A DNA stretch of 64,000 nucleotides, from the NCBI RefSeq assembly GCF_001693255.1, contig NZ_CP016474.1, positions 1,320,661-1,384,660 of the forward strand, written 5' to 3'. The stretch is from Picosynechococcus sp. PCC 7003. Its GTDB lineage: Bacteria > Cyanobacteriota > Cyanobacteriia > Cyanobacteriales > MRBY01. This document shows, piece by piece, positions 19,369-28,064 of the stretch. Below the pieces are notes generated by a model. It did not search any database, was not told the origin of the DNA, and saw only the letters and a list, made by a program, of their open reading frames with translations. The first letter of the stretch is position 1, and the number at the start of each line of letters is the position of its first letter. A program made the translations under genes and the position numbers.

Positions 19369-19713
19369 AGGATTTTGATTACAAACGGAGGATTAGGGGA
19401 GAAAAATATGCATTGCGCTGGCACTAACTGAACGCTATTTCTCCAATTTTGGGTCTGGCGTTCGGCGATCGCAAGGATGAGTTTAATAACTTTTTTTAAT
19501 TATGGTATCACTCCCATTTTCGGTGAGAGAGTGGGGAAAATACGCCAGGCCCCAGAACTTCAGGGGCAACAAAAAGGCGATCGCCCCTGGCATTTGGCTA
19601 GTCAAGACTGAAGCAAGCCACAATTTAGCGCATCATGGTTTGCCCAATAGTGACAGGCAATTTTGTTGGCAAAAGCAACCGCATACCAAGGACGGAAAGA
19701 TGTTGAGCTGAGC
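19369..19713. other. Intergenic region between secA and psb28
   Basis: About 345 bp containing the secA promoter side and the psb28 3' flank. A hairpin CAGGGGC (19561-19567) with GCCCCTG (19583-19589) spans a HIP1 site. A 69-codon plus-strand frame at 19502-19711 is probably non-coding. Confidence 0.4.
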
Positions 19714-20049
19714 CTAGGCTTTGGTGAATTCGAGGCCATTTTCCGCCGCATAACGTTCCATGAAGCGCATAAAACGATCCCATTCAGCGGTCGAACGCAT
19801 CACCAAACGCGCTTCAATGATGCGGGGTTTCCCGTCATAAAATTTTGCTTTTACTTCGCGGGTCACAATTTCGCCTTCTTCGTCGATGAGGTACATCCCA
19901 GTGATTTCATCGGTACTTTCTTGGGCGAGGGCGGCGGGATCTTCAAAGGAAAATACGGCGGTGCCGGTATTGCCATCAGGGGAACGGGTCAAGCGAATAC
20001 CGGGAACTTCCGGCTCATTGACACCCTGGGAAAACTGAATAACTGCCAT
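19714..20049 (-). CDS. psb28: Photosystem II assembly factor Psb28
   Basis: Cytosolic-side factor that binds photosystem II assembly intermediates (RC47) and protects them during biogenesis and repair. The 111-residue protein matches the family along its whole length: [23 protein letters not shown] split as start and core, [10 protein letters not shown] (about 29-38), [12 protein letters not shown] (about 49-60) and the C-terminal [14 protein letters not shown]. There is no signal peptide or transmembrane segment, as expected. It sits alone between secA and an unknown 115-residue protein, on the same strand as both. Confidence 0.95.
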   Translation of the reverse strand: MAVIQFSQGVNEPEVPGIRLTRSPDGNTGTAVFSFEDPAALAQESTDEITGMYLIDEEGEIVTREVKAKFYDGKPRIIEARLVMRSTAEWDRFMRFMERYAAENGLEFTKA

Positions 20050-20172
20050 AATAATTTAATGTTTCTTCATATACTTGTGCCCTTATCTTCTCATATTCCC
20101 ATCGGTTTATCGATGACCCCCAGGGAGGAAAGCAGGAAATTTTCCTGGGCATTAAGGGGCCATAAAATAAGA

Positions 20173-20520
20173 CTAATCGGCAGTGTCAGTTTCCAGTTGC
20201 CAAGGTTGTTGGGCACTGACTTTTTTTTGGATCATGTCAAAAACAGCGCGGCAGTGGTTGTCGATATGGAGGGGTAATTCTTCGTTCTTGGCCACAAAGT
20301 CGACTTGGAGTTTGCCGTCTTGGATTTTGTTGCGATCAAACAAGACTTCGAGTTCCACGAGTTTGGTGAAAGAGACATTGCCGGGTTTTTCTTTGGCCAT
20401 GATGTATCCCCCCGTTTCATAGGCGAGGTTAAGGTCGCACTCCTGAATAATCTCTTTCAGAGAGGCAAGCATATCTGCTTCGGGGAGTCCAACGAAATAG
20501 GAGCAAGTGTAACGCGCCAT
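20173..20520 (-). CDS. Conserved cyanobacterial hypothetical protein
   Basis: A 115-residue soluble protein of unknown function, starting MARYTCSYFVGLP. It has predicted alternating helix/strand character, two cysteines near the N-terminus (C5, C28) and one at IDNHCRAV (about 89), and an acidic C-terminus. No signal peptide or membrane span is visible. It lies upstream of psb28 on the same strand (about 120 bp apart) and is divergent from holB, so a shared transcript with psb28 is possible but not shown. Confidence 0.65.
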   Translation of the reverse strand: MARYTCSYFVGLPEADMLASLKEIIQECDLNLAYETGGYIMAKEKPGNVSFTKLVELEVLFDRNKIQDGKLQVDFVAKNEELPLHIDNHCRAVFDMIQKKVSAQQPWQLETDTAD

Positions 20521-20588
20521 AAAAAAAATTAGCTTTCAACCATGCTGAGGCATTCTTTTTTATATTACCGAACGGAAGGACTTTCCTT

Positions 20589-21542
20589 ATGATTTCACTA
20601 GATCAGATTGTGGGTCAGCCCCAGGCCGTTTCTCTTTTGCGTCAGGCGATCGCCCAGGATCGTCTTGCTCCTGCTTACCTATTTGCGGGGCCAGAGGGGA
20701 TTGGTCGCAGTCTGACAGCCAGGGGGTTTACGACGGCCCTCATGACCCAAGGGGTACCTGAAGCGGCACAACGTTTGATTCGCTATAAACTCCTCAAAAA
20801 TAATCACCCCGATTTACTGTGGGTTGAACCCACCTACCAGCACCAAGGCAAACTCTATACTCCCGCCCAGGCCGAGGAAGCCGGCTTAAAACGGAAGGCC
20901 CCACCCCAGATTCGCATTGAACAGATCCGTCAATTGGGGGAATTTCTCAGTCGTCCCGCCCTAGAAGCGCCCCGTTGTGTGGTGGTGATCGAAGCGGCCC
21001 AAACCATGGCAGAAGCCCCGGCTAATGCCCTTTTAAAAACCTTAGAGGAACCTGGTAACGCGACCTTAATTCTGCTGGCCCCCAGTGGCGATAGTTTGTT
21101 ACCGACCCTTGTTTCCCGCTGCCAAAAGATTCCTTTTTATCGCCTTGCCCAGGACGATGTGGCGCAAATTTTAACGGCCCAGGGTTATCAACACATTTTG
21201 GCCGATGCAACGATTTTGGCGATCGCCCAGGGGAGTCCCGGCGCCGCGATCCAAATTTATGAATTGCTGAGTAATGTCCCCCAAGATTTATTACAAAGCC
21301 TCCAGCAGCTCCCCCAAAATCCCCTTGGGGCCTTTCGCCTGGCGAAGGAAATTCACAATGCCCTTGATACGGAGGTGCAATTGCAACTCATCGACTACCT
21401 GCAGTACCAATATTGGCAAGGATTCCGCAATGACCAACTGATTCAGCGCCTCGAAACCACCCGCAAACATCTTCGCAATTACGTCCAGCCCCGTCTCGTG
21501 TGGGAAACTTTTTTCTTAGAATGTTGCCAAACTAACCCTTAA
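20589..21542 (+). CDS. holB: DNA polymerase III delta' subunit
   Basis: Clamp-loader stator subunit (AAA+ fold) that helps place the beta clamp on DNA. The 317 residues include a P-loop-like GPEGIGRS (about 34-41) in which the usual Lys is Arg, in keeping with delta' not hydrolysing ATP, and the SRC motif (VSRCQ, about residue 176) that supplies the arginine finger. The PANALLKTLEEPG segment (about 145) is a strong family signature. Its SD (AAGGA) lies upstream of ATG 20589. Its last 11 bases overlap the convergent ABC permease gene. Confidence 0.92.
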   Translation: MISLDQIVGQPQAVSLLRQAIAQDRLAPAYLFAGPEGIGRSLTARGFTTALMTQGVPEAAQRLIRYKLLKNNHPDLLWVEPTYQHQGKLYTPAQAEEAGLKRKAPPQIRIEQIRQLGEFLSRPALEAPRCVVVIEAAQTMAEAPANALLKTLEEPGNATLILLAPSGDSLLPTLVSRCQKIPFYRLAQDDVAQILTAQGYQHILADATILAIAQGSPGAAIQIYELLSNVPQDLLQSLQQLPQNPLGAFRLAKEIHNALDTEVQLQLIDYLQYQYWQGFRNDQLIQRLETTRKHLRNYVQPRLVWETFFLECCQTNP

Positions 21543-22353
21543 CACCACTGCTGCTGTCGCTGGGAATGATGTAACGCTGGAGGAAAACAAACAGGATCAT
21601 CACCGGCAGAATCGAAATAATCGAACCCGCGGCGATCAAGCGCCAATCGAGGGAAAACTGGCCGGCCAAGGTCGCCACTCCCAGGGGTAAAGTGTAAAAT
21701 TCCGGACGGTCAATGACGATCAGCGGCCAGAGAAAATCGCTCCAGGCACCAATAAACACAAAAATTGCCAGGGTAATCAAGGCTGGACGTACGGCAGGAA
21801 TCATGATGTGCCACCAAATACCCAGTTCCGAACAGCCATCAATGCGGCCTGCTTCTTCTAATTCCTTGGGTACCCCTTGAAACGCCTGTCGGAGCAGGAA
21901 AATTCCAAAGGCAGAGGCCAGACTGGGAAAAATAATCCCCAAATAGGTATTCCGCAACCCTAGCTGCACCGTTAGGACATACAGGGGGATCATCACAATT
22001 TGAAAGGGAATCATGATCGTCGAAACGATGGTGGCAAAAATCGCATCCCGGCCCCGGAAGTCCAGACGCGCCAAAGGGTAGGCCGCCAGGGCACAAAATA
22101 AGAGATTAAAGCCCATGGTGAGAACCGCAACGAGGGTGCTATTGAAGAGGTAGCGGCCAAAGGGATGTTGTTGCCAGACGGTGACGAAATTGCTGAGGGT
22201 CGGCGCCTGGGGAATCAGTTGGGGCGGGAAACTAAAGACGTTCTCGGTGGGGGATTTGAGGGCGGTGCTCAACAACCAGAGCAGGGGAAAAAGCATGACG
22301 AGGGCGATCGCCCCCAGGAGCAGATAAGTGGCAGCGGTTTTCAGGCGGTTCAT
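21532..22353 (-). CDS. ABC transporter permease, carbohydrate type (MalG/UgpE-like)
   Basis: Inner-membrane permease of a CUT1-type sugar ABC importer. From ATG 22353 the protein has 273 residues, the family length, and about six hydrophobic spans: an N-terminal one (YLLLGAIALVMLFPLLWLL) and others ending at about residue 258. The EAA loop that contacts the ATPase reads EEAGRIDGCSELGIWWHIM (about 168-186). A TTG 63 bp upstream is also in frame but would add an untypical tail. No binding protein, ATPase or partner permease is adjacent, so the other subunits must be elsewhere; the substrate cannot be told. Confidence 0.9.
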   Translation of the reverse strand: MNRLKTAATYLLLGAIALVMLFPLLWLLSTALKSPTENVFSFPPQLIPQAPTLSNFVTVWQQHPFGRYLFNSTLVAVLTMGFNLLFCALAAYPLARLDFRGRDAIFATIVSTIMIPFQIVMIPLYVLTVQLGLRNTYLGIIFPSLASAFGIFLLRQAFQGVPKELEEAGRIDGCSELGIWWHIMIPAVRPALITLAIFVFIGAWSDFLWPLIVIDRPEFYTLPLGVATLAGQFSLDWRLIAAGSIISILPVMILFVFLQRYIIPSDSSSGVKG

Positions 22354-22424
22354 GGAGGGCTGAAATGGAGAAGATTGCAGCCTTATTTTGTCATATTCGG
22401 CTGGATATCTCGGCAAGGAAAACG

Positions 22425-23417
22425 TTAGGCAAAGTGCTGAAAGGTTTGGGTTTGGCTCAAGGGTATGGTTTCACCTGCCGCATTGGCGATCGCCACCGTT
22501 TGTTCTGCGGTAATTTGGCCGATAATCGCCCCCTGACCTGGAAGCTCGGCCAGTAGACCTTCCGCTGCTACCGGGGGGAGACAAAGCACCAGTTCAAAAT
22601 CTTCGCCACCATACAAGGCCCACCGTAAAGCTGTTTCTGGATCTTGATAGCGCCGGAGGGCAGGGGATAAGGGAATTTTCTCTGCTTCAATCACGGCGCC
22701 GACACCACTGCGCTGACAAATTTGCAGCACGGCATCGGCTAAACCGTCGCTACTGTCCATCCCGGCTGGGGGCGAATTTAAAGATATCAAATGGGGCAGC
22801 ACATCCAGACGAGGGCAGGGGGTTTGGTGGGCGCGGATCAAGGCTTGGCGATCGCCAATGGATAAAGTTTGGGAGCAAGCATCGTCATGGAGCAGCAGTT
22901 CCAGGCCCGCACGGGAATCCCCATGGCAACCCGTAACGAGAATCACATCGCCCACTTTCGCGGTACTGCGTTGAATTGCTCGGTGCGGCGATACCACCCC
23001 AAAGGCCGTAATGCCAATGGTTTTCACCGGTGATCGCGTTAGATCCCCACCGACTAAAGGCGTACCATAACGACCTAAACAGGCAGCTAACCCTTGATAA
23101 AGCTGATCGAGCCACAGAATCGGTGTTTCAGGTGGCAGAGATAAACCCACGGTAATGCCGATTGGTGTGGCCCCCATCGCTGCTAAATCCGATAAATTTG
23201 CCGCCACTGCTCGCCAGCCTACTTTCTCTGGAGGCATCGTGCGATCGCCAAAATGCACCCCATCCACCAGCACATCCGTCGTCACCACCAAATTTTGGCC
23301 AGGGGGGAACGCTAAAACTGCCCCATCATCACCGATAATTTCTGCCGGACAAAACCGCTGTAACCGTTGGAGAATCTCCGCTTCCCCAAAATCCTTGAGA
23401 CATTTCCCTGCCGTCAT
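22425..23417 (-). CDS. thiL: Thiamine-monophosphate kinase
   Basis: Phosphorylates thiamine monophosphate to the active cofactor thiamine diphosphate. The 330-residue protein matches ThiL throughout: the N-terminal DDGAVL stretch (about 29-34) and TTDVLVDGVHF (about 46-56), the AM synthase-type core with AANLSDLAAMGATP (about 73-86), VGGDLTRS (about 121-128), and MDSSDGLADAVLQI (about 219-232), which holds Mg/ATP-binding aspartates. Start is ATG 23417. It lies about 70 bp upstream of the permease gene on the same strand, but the functions are unrelated. Confidence 0.95.
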   Translation of the reverse strand: MTAGKCLKDFGEAEILQRLQRFCPAEIIGDDGAVLAFPPGQNLVVTTDVLVDGVHFGDRTMPPEKVGWRAVAANLSDLAAMGATPIGITVGLSLPPETPILWLDQLYQGLAACLGRYGTPLVGGDLTRSPVKTIGITAFGVVSPHRAIQRSTAKVGDVILVTGCHGDSRAGLELLLHDDACSQTLSIGDRQALIRAHQTPCPRLDVLPHLISLNSPPAGMDSSDGLADAVLQICQRSGVGAVIEAEKIPLSPALRRYQDPETALRWALYGGEDFELVLCLPPVAAEGLLAELPGQGAIIGQITAEQTVAIANAAGETIPLSQTQTFQHFA

Positions 23418-23469
23418 CGTTTTCTTGCCAAGCCCTCCATGATGAATTGTTTATGCTCTGAAAAAGTAT

Positions 23470-23522
23470 AGTAATTGACTAAATCCATTACTTTTTTTGT
23501 AAAATCGAGGAAATAGTAATGG
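23470..23522 (+). promoter_or_regulatory. Promoter with three AGTAAT half-sites
   Basis: TTGACT (23475-23480) and TAAAAT (23500-23505; spacer 19, or 17 to TGTAAA) form a plausible sigma-70 promoter. AGTAAT occurs at 23470-23475 and 23515-23520 and inverted (ATTACT) at 23487-23492; the second and third copies extend to an 8-bp inverted repeat CCATTACT/AGTAATGG. GAGG at 23507-23510 is the likely ribosome site. The arrangement suggests autoregulation by the gene that follows. Confidence 0.5.
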
Positions 23523-24091
23523 ACTATGACAACATGGGTACCAAAAATAAAGCCGTCACCGCCTATCTCCCCGAGGAAATTGAAGCACGTCTGACTGCTT
23601 TTTGTTTGGAAAATGGTCTGTCTCGCCAAGGCAAAAAAAGCGGCAAAGAGAAGCCCGCCTTAGGCACAGGCATTATCGAAGTGCTGCGGATCTTTTTTAG
23701 TGCTGACCTTAATGGCAACACCCCCACTCCCGTTTTAGACAAAGATGAGCTCCAGGCCATTGTCTCTGAAACTCTACCCAGTAATGTACCAACCCAGGAA
23801 TGGGTACAAACAGAAATTCAACAGGCGATCGCCCAGCTCAAATCTGAGTTAGACAGCCCGGCCCAAACCACCGAAATACCACCCAACCCCGAAAAAAAAA
23901 GTCCCCTCATCCTGAAGCAAGCTGACCTCGCCCGCCGCCTCCGTTCCAACCCCTCGACCCTCAGTCGCCATAATCAAAAAGGGGGCCAACATTTTGCCCA
24001 GTGGTCGAAAGCCAAAGATCCCGAATCTGTCGCCTGGCAATACCGTGGCGTCGAGGACAATAGCAAAATGTATGAAACGATTGAGCTTTAA
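23519..24091 (+). CDS. Probable DNA-binding protein with RHH-like N-terminus and HTH-like C-terminus
   Basis: A 190-residue protein of no assigned family. Residues about 10-35 (KAVTAYLPEEIEARLTAF) read like the strand-helix of a ribbon-helix-helix (CopG/Arc-type) DNA-binding domain, continued by GTGIIEVLRIFF (about 60-71). A Pro-rich linker (about 110-130) leads to a second module, LKQADLARRLRSNPSTLSRH (about 134-153), that looks like a helix-turn-helix, followed by FAQWSKAKDPESVAWQYRG. The start ATG 23519 has GAGG eight bases upstream; an alternative ATG lies at 23534. The AGTAAT repeats flanking its promoter are candidate operators. Confidence 0.65.
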   Translation: MDYDNMGTKNKAVTAYLPEEIEARLTAFCLENGLSRQGKKSGKEKPALGTGIIEVLRIFFSADLNGNTPTPVLDKDELQAIVSETLPSNVPTQEWVQTEIQQAIAQLKSELDSPAQTTEIPPNPEKKSPLILKQADLARRLRSNPSTLSRHNQKGGQHFAQWSKAKDPESVAWQYRGVEDNSKMYETIEL

Positions 24092-24114
24092 AATCAAACA
24101 TCATTCGTCATGTT

Positions 24115-27100
24115 TTAATGTTTCTCTAATCGATAACTCTGGATTTTCCAAGGGTGAATCTGGGTGTCAATTGCTTGTGAAATAGTATCCTCTAAACCAT
24201 TTACTTGTTCTGTGATGGTTAATCCCAAAGTATTACGATCATTTAATTTAGTTGCTTGGCCACAGGCTTCATAGAAACGGAGGATATAGCCTTGATTAGA
24301 TTCCGCTTGTTTTAATGCTAATAAAACCAAATTATCTGAACCTAATGTCAGAAAAGAATGGTGGGGCAGTAAATGGTTTTGGTTGGTGGTAATGTCGGGA
24401 ACCACTGCGCGTAAAGGGGAGTTGAAATCCCGCGCTAAATTAACCGTTCTTGCCCGTTGCCATGGGCCGCTGTGGGGATATAGGGCATAGGCTAAGTGAT
24501 GCGTTCCCCGATCTGCTTTAGGGTCAGGCCAGAGAGGACTTTTTAATAATGTTAGGCGCAATTGACCGGATTTTACATCGTAGCCATGGTGATTTTTGGT
24601 GAGAATACTCACGCCATATTTCTCATTATGAAAATCAGCCCAACGTAAGGCTGGTACTTCCCATTTTGCTGGATCGATTTCAGGTTTTCGTTCGATGGCG
24701 CCACAGGGGGTTTCGTAGGTGCAAGTAGCCTCGTCAATGGCAAAAGGAAACGCAACTTTTAAGACAACCTGTTCTGCTTGCCAATCCACGGTGCTATAAA
24801 TCTTCAGCATTTTCCCCTGGCAATCGAGTTGATAATCCTGGATAAACGTGGATTGATTTAATTGTTTTTTCACGCGGATCACTGAACGCACAGCATTTTT
24901 CTCCCGCCAGTGAATTGAAACGACTCCAGCGGGTTGGAGAGGCTTACTTTCGTAATCAGGGGCAATGTCCCAAGCGTCCCAGTATTGACCTTTATCTTCA
25001 AAGGCTTGCAGTTGATTTCCCACACCAGAAAAGATATTTTCCCCGTTGATTTTGTCAAAATATTGGGCAATATCTCCCGTTTTTGGATTAATTTCAATCC
25101 GGAGAAAATCATTCTCTAAAATAAAGTCTGGTTCATTGCATAAATCATCTTCTCTTTGAGTTGGTGCTTGTGGTTCAGGACATAACCAGTAGAGGGAGTA
25201 ACCGACGGATGGCACTGTCGCCAGAAATGATAAATATTTTTTGTGATTTTGATCTGCCTGTAAATCCTCAACAATAATTTGTGACTCGACTTTGTTGCCT
25301 TTCCAGTCGTAAACTGTCACTAAATCTGGAACGCTTAAACTAACAACCTCTGTGCGTTCCCAGTTGAGATCATTAAATAAGAGTAGTGGTTTAGCCGCAG
25401 TTTCTAAGGGACAATCATAGACGATTTGTGTGGCGATCGCCTGTAGATTTTGAGATAACATCGCCTCGCCAACATTAATCACTTCCTGCCATTGTTGATT
25501 CGCTTCTGTAAAGACTTCAGGAATAGAAGTGCCTGGCAAAATATCGTGAAATTGGTTAAATAAAACTTTTTTCCAGAGATCTTTTAGTTGGCTTTGAGCG
25601 TTTTTTAATCTAAAGGGATCTGTATGGGATAAATTGTTGGCGATCGCCGACCAGATTTCGATTTGGCGCAGCAAGGTTTCACAGCGATTGTTAAAGATTT
25701 TTTGATCCCGGTGCACAGTATAGTAGCCACGGTGCAATTCTAAATAAAGTTCGTCCTGCCAAACTGGCAAATTGGGCGTTTCTTTAACGTGGTTGAGATA
25801 GTTTTCTGCGGTGGAAAATTCCAACTTTGGGAAAAATGGCGACTGTTGCCATTTGCGGGCCACCTGCAACATATCCTTGGTGGGGCCACCGCCATGATCA
25901 CCAACGCCCGGTAACCAAAAAATATCTTTTAAATGAGTTTGATCCTCCCATTTTTGGGCATAACTGGCCATCGTTAGCGGATTGGTATCCATAATTCCCG
26001 TGACATTGGGAGGGGTCATTAAGGTTAACAGTTCTGTGCCATCGGGCGATCGCCACCAAAACAAACCATGGGGGAATGGGGCCGTATCATTCCAGTGTAA
26101 TTTTCCGGTACCAAATGCTTTAATGTCACAATGCTCAGCCAGTTGAGGAAATTGATTCGGAAACCCAAAAGAATCCGGTAACCAAGCAATAGTTGAACGT
26201 CGGCCAAATTTTTCTAAAAAATATTGTTGGCCATAGAGAAATTGACGAATAATTGATTCCCCAGAAACTAAATTTACATCGGGCTCAACCCACATCCCCC
26301 CCAACAATTCCCAACAGTTATTATTAACGGCTTGTTGAATTTTCTCCCAAAGATCAGGACGATTTCTCTCAATCCAATCGTAGAGTGCCGGGGTGCTGTG
26401 GCCAAAAATCAGTTCAGGAAATTCCCGTTGGAGATTTAAAACCGATTGAAATGTGCGTTGTCCGACTTCCCACGTTTCAGCAGTTGTCCAGAGCCAAGCC
26501 ATGTCTAGGTGGGCGTGACCCAAAACATGAAATTTTCTGGCTTTAATACAATTGGCAAGGGGAGTTAGTGCTGTCCGTATTTCTGCTAGCGTTTGATTGA
26601 ATTTTTGTGTCTCTGCGACTTGCGCCCAAGGGATATGATTTAAGTGCGATTCTACAAAGTTTATTTTTTCCGGATTGTGACGTGCTAAATAGTCGGTCAG
26701 AATTTGTAATTCTGTGGCAAAACTACCTGCTTCTAAAATATCCAAGGTCGGGGATTCAAAAATCAAACTCGATTTCATCAATGCGCCAATATCATGGCCT
26801 GGACTGACAAGGGCGATCGCCACCTCAAAAGTCTGATTTACTTGGGCATTATCTGTTAATAGCAGCCGTGTTGAAGAATCAAATAAGTCGCCTTCGCAAA
26901 TTAATTGACCATTGACAAAAATTGCGGCAATTTCAGCCCACCAGGTCAAATTTAAGCGAGCATTTAACCCAGAAATATGATAGTGATTAACGCTTTCGGG
27001 GAGCGTAATTTTTTGGTAAAACCAAGCAAGTTTTAATCCCTTTTCAAAAACGAGATAACCATTATTATTCGGTTGAATCGCTTCTAGCTGAGCGGGTTGA

Positions 27101-27234
27101 AAGTGTTCTAAATCTGGCCGGAATGTTTTCGAGACAGTGGTCTCGGTTTGATAAAATTGCCAAGTTGTTTGGGTCGGCAGAGTAACAAAACTTTTTAGGC
27201 GCTCGATGGTCGCTTGGATAACAGGGGATGCCAT
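24115..27234 (-). CDS. Alpha-mannosidase, glycoside hydrolase family 38
   Basis: Hydrolyses alpha-linked mannose from glycans, with zinc in the active site. The 1039-residue protein has the N-terminal GH38 galactose-binding-like domain, then the catalytic domain with GHAHLDMAWLW (zinc ligands, about 238-248), WVEPDVNLVSGES (about 314-326), the nucleophile Asp in AWLPDSFGFP (about 352-361), the VGDHGGGPT motif and the middle and C-terminal beta domains. There is no signal peptide, so it is probably cytosolic and acts on internal or imported mannosides. It is followed upstream by an SGNH hydrolase on the same strand. Base composition is somewhat more AT-rich than its neighbours. Confidence 0.92.
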   Translation of the reverse strand: MASPVIQATIERLKSFVTLPTQTTWQFYQTETTVSKTFRPDLEHFQPAQLEAIQPNNNGYLVFEKGLKLAWFYQKITLPESVNHYHISGLNARLNLTWWAEIAAIFVNGQLICEGDLFDSSTRLLLTDNAQVNQTFEVAIALVSPGHDIGALMKSSLIFESPTLDILEAGSFATELQILTDYLARHNPEKINFVESHLNHIPWAQVAETQKFNQTLAEIRTALTPLANCIKARKFHVLGHAHLDMAWLWTTAETWEVGQRTFQSVLNLQREFPELIFGHSTPALYDWIERNRPDLWEKIQQAVNNNCWELLGGMWVEPDVNLVSGESIIRQFLYGQQYFLEKFGRRSTIAWLPDSFGFPNQFPQLAEHCDIKAFGTGKLHWNDTAPFPHGLFWWRSPDGTELLTLMTPPNVTGIMDTNPLTMASYAQKWEDQTHLKDIFWLPGVGDHGGGPTKDMLQVARKWQQSPFFPKLEFSTAENYLNHVKETPNLPVWQDELYLELHRGYYTVHRDQKIFNNRCETLLRQIEIWSAIANNLSHTDPFRLKNAQSQLKDLWKKVLFNQFHDILPGTSIPEVFTEANQQWQEVINVGEAMLSQNLQAIATQIVYDCPLETAAKPLLLFNDLNWERTEVVSLSVPDLVTVYDWKGNKVESQIIVEDLQADQNHKKYLSFLATVPSVGYSLYWLCPEPQAPTQREDDLCNEPDFILENDFLRIEINPKTGDIAQYFDKINGENIFSGVGNQLQAFEDKGQYWDAWDIAPDYESKPLQPAGVVSIHWREKNAVRSVIRVKKQLNQSTFIQDYQLDCQGKMLKIYSTVDWQAEQVVLKVAFPFAIDEATCTYETPCGAIERKPEIDPAKWEVPALRWADFHNEKYGVSILTKNHHGYDVKSGQLRLTLLKSPLWPDPKADRGTHHLAYALYPHSGPWQRARTVNLARDFNSPLRAVVPDITTNQNHLLPHHSFLTLGSDNLVLLALKQAESNQGYILRFYEACGQATKLNDRNTLGLTITEQVNGLEDTISQAIDTQIHPWKIQSYRLEKH

Positions 27235-27266
27235 GGGGATTTTCAGCCAGAGAACTGACTTTTATC

Positions 27267-28034
27267 TTAAACCCCAAGGGATACCGGTGTTTTCGATGTC
27301 ACGGGGCAGGTATTACTCGCGTCTAGTTGGGCGATCGCCTGCCAGTTGATCACATCTTGAAAGAGCATCGCATAGCCTTCACTGTTGGGATGGAGACCGT
27401 CGGCGCTGAGGTGATCATTTACCCAGTGTGTGCCCCGGCTGAGCCACAAATCAAAAATATCCAGGTACGGAATTTGGCGATCGCCGCACAGTTTTTTCGT
27501 GAATTCTTTGTAGTGATATTGTTCGCTGTGACTGTAATAGAGGCAGTCTAAAAAAGGCATTTTGGCTTCATTAACGGGCACTTGACCGATGAAAATCACC
27601 GGACAAAATTGTTGCGCTTGTTCTAATAAGTTGTCTAATTGGCTTTGGAAAAGAGCAAAATCCGTAAAACTTTTCCCATCGGGACGCCCCAAACGCGGCG
27701 AGTCATTTACCCCGACGGACAACAAAATTAAATCGGGTTGTTTATTGCGTAGCTCACCCCGTTGTTGATATTCCCCCCGGAGGCGATCGCCAACCAATTT
27801 CACCGTATCGCCCCGCACACCGAGGTTATAGAGCACATGACCTTGGGGATTGCCCATCCAATGGAGCCGCAACTGCTCTACCCAGCCACCCCGGACTGGA
27901 TCGCCGAACCCATACACCAGACTGTCCCCGAAAGCGACGACCCGCAGCGGATGACGTTGGGCGTAACTGGGGTTGATGTGGGTCGGACTAAGGGCGGTCA
28001 TGGCGGATGTATTCGCAAAATACGCTTGCTTCAT
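27267..28034 (-). CDS. SGNH/GDSL-family hydrolase
   Basis: Serine esterase or lipase of the SGNH superfamily, acting on an unknown acyl or acetyl ester. The 255-residue protein has block I VVAFGDSLVYGFGD (about 33-46, catalytic Ser), block II with LGVRGDT, block III GVNDS (about 107-111) and block V with the catalytic Asp/His in DGLHPNSEGYA (about 215-225). No signal peptide is evident. It lies 32 bp upstream of the alpha-mannosidase gene on the same strand, so both may be cotranscribed; removing acetyl groups from a glycan substrate is a reasonable guess but is not shown. Confidence 0.85.
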   Translation of the reverse strand: MKQAYFANTSAMTALSPTHINPSYAQRHPLRVVAFGDSLVYGFGDPVRGGWVEQLRLHWMGNPQGHVLYNLGVRGDTVKLVGDRLRGEYQQRGELRNKQPDLILLSVGVNDSPRLGRPDGKSFTDFALFQSQLDNLLEQAQQFCPVIFIGQVPVNEAKMPFLDCLYYSHSEQYHYKEFTKKLCGDRQIPYLDIFDLWLSRGTHWVNDHLSADGLHPNSEGYAMLFQDVINWQAIAQLDASNTCPVTSKTPVSLGV

Positions 28035-28064
28035 AAAGCTACATCAAAAATGTCGCCGCAACGT

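Noticed and set aside
19502-19711. 69-codon frame between secA and psb28
   Set aside because: It contains a hairpin and HIP1 site without protein-like codon pattern; likely chance.
21532-22353. Complete sugar ABC transporter operon
   Set aside because: Only one permease gene is present; the flanking genes are holB and thiL.
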